Below the pieces are notes generated by a model, which was not told where the DNA came from, ran no database searches, and worked only from the letters and a program-made list of their open reading frames with translations. Of a stretch of 64,000 nt of DNA, positions 58,601 through 64,000 are shown in pieces. The position numbers and the translations under genes were made by a program. Origin of the DNA: Eleginops maclovinus (lineage: Eukaryota > Chordata > Actinopteri > Perciformes > Eleginopidae); contig NC_086356.1 in assembly GCF_036324505.1 (NCBI RefSeq), positions 14,307,244 through 14,371,243 of the forward strand, read 5' to 3'. The stretch's first letter is position 1. Each line of letters begins with the position of its first letter.

Positions 58601-61472
58601 TTTGCATCATTCCCACAGGATTTTCACAGCCAAAATAACTAAGGCAAAACAGTTTTTGCTCCAGTAGACAGCAGCTTAAGAACCAGAGTAACCCAGAAAT
58701 AGCAGTAAGAAGTATCTAGTCTCTTTTTATCTGGCCAGCGGCCCACCTTCAGGTCTGGAGCCTTAACCTTCAGACCTGCTGCTGATGCTGGTGTGGCTCG
58801 GGTTCGGCTGAGCTGAGCTGCTGGGAAATCAGCCAGACGACGTTGTGTGGGTAGAGGAGTAGAATGAAGATTCCAATTGTGCTAAATTCTCCTGTGGATA
58901 TTGTTTGGGTTGTCCTTTTTCTTTTTTTTCTTTTTACAGACATAGAACAAAGCCTCTGTTGTGAAACAGCTGGTCAGTAGAATTGCAAAAGGTTTATACT
59001 CAACATGAAATAGCTGAGCAGTTAAATGTCAATGAGGAAGTGAAAAATCAGGAAACAAACACTGATTAATAAAAACAGAGATCTGCAAATCTGCACACTG
59101 ACTCATGTCTATCAGCTGTCAGCCCTTAGCTTAGAATAAAAGACTTGAACCAGGTATAACAGCTAGCATGATACTGTTTGCAGTTATACCTTCACTTCCA
59201 CTCTTTTTTTCAAAGCTTAGCTAGTAATCATCTCCTGGCTGGAGCTTTATCTTTAACGGACAAATATGAAAGTCAATCGTGAATAACCCTACAGTGTTTC
59301 CCAAGATGTTGAACTACTGTATTCCTTTAACATCACTAGTAATCTTTGAGTCGTCTCTGGCTCCAATCACACTCAATTCCAGGAAACTGATCCCTGAACA
59401 GCTGTATAATAAGAAGCAACATAAATCAATGAAACATATTTAAATGTTTCCGTTTCTTAGTTGTGTGTTCAATATCCCCAGTGGATCCAACTATCCTTTT
59501 GAAATGATTAATGTATCCCTTCTCCTCGACATGTCTATGGTATGTCTGTCTCCCTCTTTGTTCAGTCGACACATGCTCAGTGCGAGCGGCTGCCCGGCTA
59601 CAGTAACGTTAGAGACGGCCTTATTGTCTGCATCACTCCTTGTCTCCTCTTCTTTTAGGATAGTTTTGTGTGTTGGCTCCAGTGACAACAAGCTCACAAC
59701 AGTTTACTTTGACTTACAGTTAAACATTCAAAACAAACGAGAGTATTTGAATTACAATCGGACTTGGTTATCCGTGATAGCATCTGCTCCGTAGACCCCC
59801 ATGTGTCCATTGTTTCAGAAACATGGTAATTTGAATGCCTGAGACTAAAAGCATGTTTCTTGATTCATTCCAAGTGATGGGCAAATCCTTTATACACAAT
59901 GTATCATATAGAGTCAACCTTAAAACCAGCAGGAGCCATATAAAACAACCTGCCCAAAACAGCATGATCTCTGGTACTGAAGCCTGATTGTTTTCCAAAT
60001 TTCAGGCTGTTACTACTACAATACAATGTTTTTTATATCATATTTTCAGCTTTATATAAGTTTCTTAGGAACTTAAATGTTTATGATGTATTTTGCTTGA
60101 CAAAATGAAAATGAAACACACATTCATTTAGGTTTTAGCTATATTTGTCCTAAAACAATCCCCTTTATTTTACCCTAAAAAAACATATTTCTCGGTATTT
60201 TCAGCTCATTGATCCATGGTATACAGACTCTCTGTAATAGGATGGGGTGACATTGGCAGAAGACATAGTGGAGGATTATTTTACCCGCTATAAAGCACAT
60301 GTGGGAGCCCCGAATATCTGTAATGGGATCTACAGTCTGAGGCTGAGTTTTGATTGATGGCTCACACAGATTATCCTGTAGCGTGAAGAGAATTCAGATT
60401 CTATCTTGCAACGTATTTTGTTTCAGATGTTCAGTTGTTTCAATCTGATGTCTTGCAATGTGCTGCGATAAACAATTGTAATAAGTCTTGAGTAATTGTG
60501 GGACTTCCTGACTTATAATGAATGTTAAACTAATTCAAATTAAAAACACATTTATTCCATTTCTAATGGACAAAGAGCTGTGTGTCCAGTTCTGACTCAT
60601 TTCCTCATGTGTCTTTGTGTGCCAATGAGCAAGCGGGCTTCACTTTTTCCAAATCAATTAACCTGACTGATTCAGTGTTGACAAGTAAAATGTCCAACAT
60701 TCAACATCTAAGCTTTTCAGGTGTACAACGACAAAAAACATGGCTACCTGTTACAAAAGGTAGATAATCTAAATTTTCACAGTTTTGTGTTGTATTTTGT
60801 ATTATGTTAATTTGGGGTAGATGGATTTGCCATAAATTTACAAGGAGAACTACTTTAATAGTAGTATAGGAATAGTGTATGCTAACCAAAAAATTACAGA
60901 ATATTTCCAGCTGCAGTTTGAACGTTTTATTTGATCAGCTGTTCATAAACAATGTCTAAAAGGTCATCATATTTTCTAAGACAACAAGTGAGTTCACTGC
61001 TGGAATCATTTCAATTTGCCAGCTTGGTCAGCTTAAAGACATTATATTTGTTTGATGATTTAGCTTACAAGCGTACATAGTTGTAAAGCGGCCCAAACTC
61101 AATGATTGTTTTGTGGAACTTTATTTGGTTAGTTCTGGTATTTGATAATGCATAATGGATGAAATATCTATTGTACTAACACAATTTTCAGTATGATTAA
61201 AGACTTTTTTGTCAGTGAGTGATACAGCAAAGTGAAGTCTTTCAGTTTGTTTACAGCCTTACCAGTGCCTTGGTCTCCTCCTCGTCTTTGTAATAGTGGA
61301 GCTGGTCCCCTCGCAGAACAAACCAGCGACTGTGCCAGGTCTTGACAAAACCTCCCTGCTTCCGGAGCCACCCACACCTGATGACACTCGGCCGTCCCTC
61401 CCGCTGGATCTCTGAGCCGGCCTGACCTCCATTGCGCTGGGGACTGCTGTGGGACACACAGGGCTCGTCCAT
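13998..61472 (-). CDS. arhgap24: arhgap24 (FilGAP), Rho GTPase-activating protein 24, complete coding region
   Basis: FilGAP stimulates GTP hydrolysis by Rac (and Cdc42), binds filamin A and restrains lamellipodia. Nine coding exons join as 61472..61263, 48830..48743, 23490..23368, 19821..19614, 17023..16891, 16040..15967, 15878..15757, 15671..14489 and 14262..13998. They sum to 2406 nt, giving 801 residues; human FilGAP is 748. PH domain about 30-137 ([20 protein letters not shown]). RhoGAP domain about 150-345, with arginine finger R185 in [21 protein letters not shown] at 220-231 and [13 protein letters not shown] at 297-309. A long Ser/Gly/Thr-rich linker (about 345-690) and a C-terminal coiled coil (about 685-785), the filamin-binding region in mammals, end in NTIWIQ. 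It is arhgap24 rather than arhgap22 or arhgap25 because the linker landmarks [32 protein letters not shown] and [13 protein letters not shown] match human FilGAP. The start Met is the first in frame after the exon's acceptor. Confidence 0.95.
14489..15671 (-). CDS. arhgap24: arhgap24 large exon: disordered linker and coiled-coil start
   Basis: 1183-nt exon, residues 320-713. Acceptor TCTTTTCAG ends at 15,672; donor AAAAG|GTAATT at 14,489/14,488. It starts with [20 protein letters not shown], the last RhoGAP helix, then a low-complexity region rich in Ser, Thr, Gly and Asn. Conserved islands are [68 protein letters not shown] and [19 protein letters not shown]. Fish-specific insertions ([40 protein letters not shown]) account for much of the extra length over human. 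Mammalian FilGAP carries ROCK phosphorylation sites in this linker; the exact fish sites were not mapped. Confidence 0.95.
15757..15878 (-). CDS. arhgap24: arhgap24 exon: RhoGAP end ([13 protein letters not shown])
   Basis: 122-nt exon, residues 279-319. Acceptor TTTTGCCAG ends at 15,879; donor GAAG|GTCTGT at 15,757/15,756. Encodes [20 protein letters not shown] then [20 protein letters not shown]. The Asn residues of NLATVFGPN are conserved across RhoGAPs. Confidence 0.94.
15967..16040 (-). CDS. arhgap24: arhgap24 exon: RhoGAP ([20 protein letters not shown])
   Basis: 74-nt exon, residues 255-278 plus two bases. Acceptor ATCTGCAG ends at 16,041; donor TGCAG|GTAATA at 15,967/15,966. Too short to appear as an ORF; found by matching the human [18 protein letters not shown] context and by phase. 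Confidence 0.93.
16041..16890 (-). other. arhgap24: arhgap24 intron
   Basis: 850-bp intron with a GGA repeat near 16,668-16,683. No exon-like segment. The introns at 14,263-14,488, 15,672-15,756 and 15,879-15,966 are under 230 bp and featureless. Confidence 0.9.
16891..17023 (-). CDS. arhgap24: arhgap24 exon: RhoGAP core ([12 protein letters not shown])
   Basis: 133-nt exon, residues 210-254. Acceptor CCTCTGCAG ends at 17,024; donor GAAATG|GTAGGA at 16,891/16,890. Encodes [20 protein letters not shown] then [20 protein letters not shown] and DDEM. Contains the Lys and Arg of the [12 protein letters not shown] motif that support GTPase binding in RhoGAPs. Confidence 0.94.
17024..19613 (-). 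other. arhgap24: arhgap24 intron
   Basis: 2590-bp AT-rich intron. No repeat family or coding exon recognised. Confidence 0.9.
19614..19821 (-). CDS. arhgap24: arhgap24 exon: RhoGAP domain start with arginine finger
   Basis: 208-nt exon, residues 141-209. Acceptor GTGTTTCAG ends at 19,822; donor GATTG|GTAAGT at 19,614/19,613. Encodes [20 protein letters not shown] followed by [40 protein letters not shown] and CGEKPSFD. Arg185 in GLFRLPG is the catalytic arginine finger. Confidence 0.94.
19822..23367 (-). other. arhgap24: arhgap24 intron
   Basis: 3546-bp intron. Contains short CACG (about 21,512-21,525) and TG-rich (about 22,337-22,380) stretches and a CpG-containing patch at 22,500-22,660. 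I looked for a first exon of the mammalian short isoform here and did not find one. Confidence 0.88.
23368..23490 (-). CDS. arhgap24: arhgap24 exon: PH domain C-terminal helix
   Basis: 123-nt exon, residues 100-140. Acceptor TTTGAACAG ends at 23,491; donor GGCG|GTCAGT at 23,368/23,367. Encodes [20 protein letters not shown], then [32 protein letters not shown] is the final PH helix with its invariant Trp. The Met in RERMTANHE is the position where a shorter mammalian isoform starts. Confidence 0.94.
26191..26302. mobile_element. Foldback (inverted repeat) element with flanking direct repeats
   Basis: Arms 26,205-26,242 and 26,251-26,288 are perfect reverse complements over 38 bp, separated by 8 bp (GCAGAGGT). 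Allowing two mismatches the arms reach 41 bp (26,202-26,242 and 26,251-26,291). Immediately outside on both sides is the 11-bp direct repeat AGTTTACCAAA (26,191-26,201 and 26,292-26,302). This reads as a tiny foldback or MITE with an 11-bp target duplication. A replication template switch is the alternative. Confidence 0.7.
29394..29530 (-). repeat. Teleost interspersed repeat, GCTAAGCTAAGCTAA core, copy 1
   Basis: Contains CCCCCTGCCTCCAGTCAGTC, then GGCTAAGCTAAGCTAACTTT, CTGTAGCTTTTT and AAAATGTAAAACCA in the order I know from a common teleost repeat. Diverged; the family name was not established. Confidence 0.5.
30652..30681. repeat. (CA)n microsatellite
   Basis: About 30 bp of AC dinucleotides next to a purine-rich G/A tract at 30,595-30,650. 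Confidence 0.9.
31150..31343 (+). mobile_element. Probable LINE 3' tail
   Basis: The series TTTATGTACATTTAATTTAA, TGCCTTCTCTTTGTTGTTAC, CATTGTACCCGAGT and ATTCTGATTCTGATC resembles 3' ends of fish LINE copies, whose tails end in ATTCTGATTCTGA-type repeats. Which clade is not clear. Confidence 0.4.
33039..33074. repeat. 18-bp tandem duplication (2 copies)
   Basis: CCAGATGCACTTCATACA occurs twice head to tail without mismatch. Confidence 0.85.
36382..36399 (-). promoter_or_regulatory. ZNF143/THAP11-like motif
   Basis: Reverse strand CTACATTACCCACAATGC differs by about one core base from the vertebrate CTACANTTCCCANNATGC consensus. May equally be part of a teleost repeat. Confidence 0.25.
37757..37783 (+). 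promoter_or_regulatory. Candidate core promoter: AP-1 site and TATA box
   Basis: TGAGTCA (37,757-37,763, exact AP-1/TRE) lies 12 bp upstream of TATAAATA (37,776-37,783), with a GC-containing stretch just downstream. The first ATG after the expected start (about 37,806-37,812) is at 37,913 and opens a 131-codon ORF. Sequence-only inference; it is antisense to arhgap24. Confidence 0.35.
37913..38308 (+). CDS. Hypothetical 131-codon ORF downstream of candidate promoter
   Basis: Opens at ATG with G at +4 (but C at -3) and ends with TGA. No recognised domain, signal peptide or membrane segment; a short palindrome (38,180-38,207) lies within it. It sits in an arhgap24 intron on the opposite strand. 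It may be non-coding: the only supports are the upstream TATA/AP-1 module and that this is the first ATG after it. Confidence 0.15.
   Translation: MARSAPLNLSFERDYILRATLPVGSNSEGGKTGCGTNLNIYPDRNQFTYHWSELSSQSSPPDKHTAVARQKVHWKLICAHLIHVGAGVVDMSHCYVTCQIPNPSIRLVCQHLCFLSGPSIGPETRPVCISS
38180..38207. repeat. 28-bp hairpin, 12-bp perfect arms
   Basis: GACATGTCACAT, 4-nt TGCT loop, then ATGTGACATGTC. Each arm contains the self-complementary word GACATGTC. Confidence 0.75.
39121..39757. mobile_element. TTAA-bounded MITE (piggyBac-like ends)
   Basis: 637-bp element with TTAAAGGTG at the left end (39,121) and its reverse complement CACCTTTAA at the right end (39,749-39,757). The 117-codon - strand ORF inside (39,260-39,613) has no recognisable domain and is probably element sequence, not a gene. 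Confidence 0.55.
42490..42505. repeat. 16-bp perfect palindrome
   Basis: TCCCTGAATTCAGGGA reads the same on both strands; no spacer. Confidence 0.9.
45714..45728. repeat. Homopolymer C15
   Basis: Fifteen C in a row in the 25.3-kb arhgap24 intron. Confidence 0.9.
48402..48520 (+). repeat. Same repeat family, copy 2 (opposite orientation)
   Basis: GGAAGAGTTTGACATTTGGG, then ATTCACTTTGTGAGGAGATT and GATACCGCTCTC follow the order of the other end of the family. Diverged copy. Confidence 0.45.
48743..48830 (-). CDS. arhgap24: arhgap24 exon: PH domain middle ([14 protein letters not shown])
   Basis: 88-nt exon, residues 71-99. The acceptor CTCCATAG ends at 48,831; donor GCAG|GTAGGA at 48,743/48,742. 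Encodes [20 protein letters not shown] and then GKFLFEVIA. It is isolated between introns of 25.3 and 12.4 kb. Confidence 0.94.
49597..49725. repeat. (AAT)n microsatellite with TATATAGCGCTTTTC tail
   Basis: About 66 bp of (TAA)n from 49,601 to 49,666 with one ACA interruption, followed by TTATATAGCGCTTTTC and CTCTAAGCGCTTCA (to about 49,714). That tail is common at the ends of teleost interspersed repeats. Confidence 0.7.
53250..53430. repeat. AT-rich degenerate tandem repeats
   Basis: Repeated variants of TTTAACCTTATTAAA and TTATTTAATCTATTTAATAA, just upstream of the L2 fragment. Confidence 0.6.
53632..53880 (+). mobile_element. 5'-truncated L2-type LINE, C-terminus and 3' end
   Basis: Translation includes [18 protein letters not shown] and [15 protein letters not shown], the typical C-terminal end of fish L2-type reverse transcriptase ORFs (APxLWNSLPxHIR...FKSxL). 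The 3' end TTGTAAGGTGTCCTTGGGTG followed by AAAGGCGCCTCTAAATAAAA is the usual L2 tail. Only the last roughly 250 bp remain, as in most truncated LINE insertions. It is not a functional gene. Confidence 0.7.
59110..59330 (-). repeat. Same repeat family, copy 3
   Basis: CTTAGCTTAGAATAAAAGAC and AACAGCTAGCATGATACTG are followed by GGAGCTTTATCTTTAACGGA and the end TTGAACTACTGTATTCCTTTAA-like terminus at 59,310-59,330. The outer TTCCTTTAA end suggests TTAA target preference, shared with the MITEs above. Confidence 0.4.
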
Positions 61473-61487
61473 TGCAGCAATTCTAAT
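61263..61487 (-). CDS. arhgap24: arhgap24 exon 1 of the coding set: start codon and PH domain N-half
   Basis: 225-nt exon. The acceptor (gene strand TTTTTCAG) ends at 61,488 and the donor CTG|GTAAGG is at 61,263/61,262. Fifteen 5' UTR bases precede ATG at 61,472-61,470. It encodes residues 1-70, [12 protein letters not shown] through KALV-side Leu70, with the PH motif [20 protein letters not shown] and [14 protein letters not shown]. Because an acceptor precedes the ATG, at least one non-coding upstream exon must exist. Confidence 0.93.
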
Positions 61488-64000
61488 CTGAAAAAGGCAA
61501 ACAGTTGCGGAAGTTGTAAATTCCAATTAGGGAAACTATGAACATATTACAAAACATGCTGGATCATATTATGAACAGATGCTGCCAAAACGCTTTCTTT
61601 CAGAAGTCCAGTAATCTAAAGTAAATCAACAATATTCTGCAAGATTTTGTAAACAAAACACAAATGTACTTTCATGGAAATGTAATGGTATCATTACCAT
61701 CCCAGCCTGAATTAAATATTTTCTTTAAGTAGTGTGTTGTTTGTACAGGGATGCAGTATTCAAATGTCTTATTAGTTCTAAAAAATGTGACACCTTTATT
61801 TCTCAAAACCTCACACTTAAACTATCTGTGTTTTTTAATAACTCATGAGGTTTAAAATGTTGTTGTTATTTCAAAAGCAGAATTCGAGGCAGACAGAGTG
61901 TTGAGTGTTGAGTGAGAGCAAAGATATGAGGGCAGAAGGGGAAGTGTGGGAGGAGGAATTCATGAACCAGACAACAAGAGCACAGGCCAAACCTCTAATC
62001 CCTTTTATCAACTTCTTGTGTCACCCACCTACACATGTTGGCCCCAAAGTATTTCCCTTGTTTCTGTGTAACAGTTCTGACTCCGATTTTTTTATTTGAG
62101 CTGCAATGTTTTTAGATGTTATGAGGTTTTGTTTTTTTTATGACAAAGCCCTCATTATTCAGTGAGGAAATCTGAACGGGGGTCTCTGGTGCATTGTAAG
62201 TGTATGGTTATGTTCAGTTTGGGATACGAATTATTATGATCATGTCATATATCTTATTTTTCGCCATTAAAGCAACATGGCTCTATAGATGGCACTATTT
62301 ATCTGTTGGTTGGATCACTTAGGCCCCGACTGAAGACTTTCAACAACCTTTAGATGGAAATGAACTTTTCCGAACATTATAGATTTAACTTTTGCTATTA
62401 TCTGACTTGCAGTATCAATAGATTAAAACTTAAAGATTTCTAGCACTTTGATTAATGACTAAAAAGGCCCACCTGCAAAACTGATGTGATTTGTGGCATT
62501 CTGCACCTTTAACGCAGGCTCCTTCATAACACGCGTACACTGAAAGCACAGGCCTTTTTCAGAGCAGACATTCAGCCTACAAAAACAAAGATGACGCTAA
62601 TACCATTAATTACACCAAGTATTGTGCACGCAGGCCCTGCTGTGCTTTTCCTACTTTGACAAGCCAAAATCTCTCACGGCGGTTCAAAAATAAAGTCTCG
62701 CTAGTCATTTGCTCACCAAGAAAGGAGGCGCGGTTCATCTTACTGCCTGTTAGCGTACCAACTCCTGGCAATGAGCCAAAAAAAGAACCAAAACAAATCC
62801 GTCATTCATTGTTTTCCTGTTACAGAAACGGATTTACTTCTGCCCAGTGAACACACCTGCACACCGCCCTCCGCCCTCACCGCCTGGACCAAAGTGCAGC
62901 AGCAGGCTGGCCGGACAAAGGTAAGTGACGTTTTCCGGGAATTCGTTGGGATCGTTAATTAGAAGCAAGCAAAGACTGCAAATTACGCAATTTAAAAGGC
63001 GTCACTTGGTTTTGGTTTTGTTGGCCAACCCTTTGTATCAAGTCTCATACTGGGTGGGTTAAACACATGGGAGAGAGAAACCGTCCAGGCTCTCTTCCTT
63101 TAAAGGCCTATTTTAACCCAAGCCATGATATTTTCCTAAACGTAGCCTATAGCCTTGTTTTGTTGCCTAAATCAGAATCCAGGCAAAAAGCCCTGAAATT
63201 GTTTTAGTTGTTGTTGCTGCTGAGGCATTGACTCAGAAGCACTGTTAATGTACTTTGTATGGCAGGTTAAGCTTGACCCCTCTGGAGAAAAATGTGGTCC
63301 TCTGCTTACTAATTATACGGTACTCATACAGACAAATATGACTAACACTTACCTGGCTCTAAAACCTTCACACACAAAACACATTGTAGGCCTGAGTGCA
63401 CTTGTAGACAACAACACCTTTCACATATTGTTCCCATATGCATAATTGATTGTTTTAACCTCATCATTCCGTGCTAACTTGAAGCAAAGTTTGCTGCTGT
63501 CAGCTCGAAGCAATGCCATGTTGTCAGTGGCCCTAGCGGAGCTTGCCTTGGTGTAAGTCCAAACAGCCCACAGGTCCATATGAGGACCAGATGCAGCCCA
63601 GCAGCATTCAAGGCAGCACCAGTACAAGTGCAGCAGGGCTGCTGTTGTGATTTCAAAAATCTCTCTGGTACCATGCACACAATCCCAGAAAGCATGTCCT
63701 GTATGCATGAGCATGTATAAACACGCTCTCTGCTCTAGTTTTTCACTTGTTTTGCAAAATAGGGGGCAAATCCTACCTTTTTAGTCTTTTGTCCATCTCT
63801 ATAACATCTTTGCTCTACTTTTGTACTGGATCTCTGTGTGGAAAAAAGTGTTCAGCGCCCTTATTTCAACATTCGTGAAAGCTATTACCTGCGATCGGGG
63901 GATATTTTCATTTTGTAGGAACAGTCGACACTAGTATTTGAAGGAAGAACCACTGTATCCCTGCTGCCTCTAATACACTTGTTAGTTTTAGTTAAAACAA
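61488..64000. other. Upstream intron or 5' flank of arhgap24
   Basis: An acceptor at 61,488 means this is transcribed intron at least up to an unseen 5' UTR exon. A CpG-containing patch with good GT donor signals on both strands lies at about 62,860-62,950. No coding exon of another gene recognised. Confidence 0.6.

Larger units (their letters stand above)
48831..61262 (-). other. arhgap24: arhgap24 12.4-kb intron
   Basis: Large intron separating the two halves of the PH domain. Holds an (AAT)n tract with a LINE/SINE-like tail (49,597-49,725), AT-rich degenerate repeats plus an L2-type LINE end (53,250-53,880), and a third GCTAAGCTAA-family copy (59,110-59,330). Nothing else recognised. Confidence 0.9.

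Noticed and set aside
59444..59794. 116-codon + strand ORF
   Set aside because: Intronic, no domain, biased to Ser/Leu, next to a repeat copy; chance length.

Overview
The window is vertebrate nuclear DNA, almost certainly from a ray-finned (teleost) fish. It has short exons with GT..AG introns, AT-rich introns with microsatellites, and interspersed repeats of teleost type: TTAA-flanked MITEs, an L2-type LINE 3' end, and repeats with 'GCTAAGCTAAGCTAA' cores. I see no bacterial operon, CRISPR array, rRNA or tRNA gene. The provided ORFs are mostly chance ORFs in introns; the real genes were rebuilt here by joining exons across splice sites.

Layout. (1) 1-~11,540, + strand: the last five coding exons and a 3' UTR of about 3.5 kb of mapk10 (JNK3 MAP kinase). 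The gene enters from the left and stops at 8007. (2) ~11,540-12,240: a short gap between the two convergent 3' ends. (3) ~12,240-61,487, - strand: the complete coding region of arhgap24 (FilGAP, a Rac-type RhoGAP with an N-terminal PH domain). It has nine coding exons totalling 2406 nt (801 codons plus stop), with phases that match at every junction. ATG is at 61,472 and stop at 13,998. Two very large introns (25.3 kb and 12.4 kb) fill most of the window. (4) 61,488-64,000: upstream intron or 5' flank of arhgap24, with a CpG-containing patch near 62,860-62,960.

The mapk10/arhgap24 tail-to-tail arrangement matches the human 4q21 order. It also mirrors the MAPK8/ARHGAP22 pair on human chromosome 10, so this is an old paralogous block. 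The two proteins do not form an operon-like unit. JNK3 is a neuronal stress kinase; FilGAP is a filamin-binding GAP that lowers Rac activity.

The best leads beyond the two genes are: a two-acceptor splice site in mapk10 that encodes both the long (GCCR) and short (AQVQP) C-termini; a 112-bp foldback structure in arhgap24 intron 2-3 with 38-bp perfect arms and an 11-bp direct repeat on each side; a TGAGTCA/TATAAATA promoter-like module next to a 131-codon ORF at 37.6-38.3 kb; two TTAA-bounded MITEs; and a coding-like island on the - strand near 34.5 kb. I found no convincing new multi-gene system.
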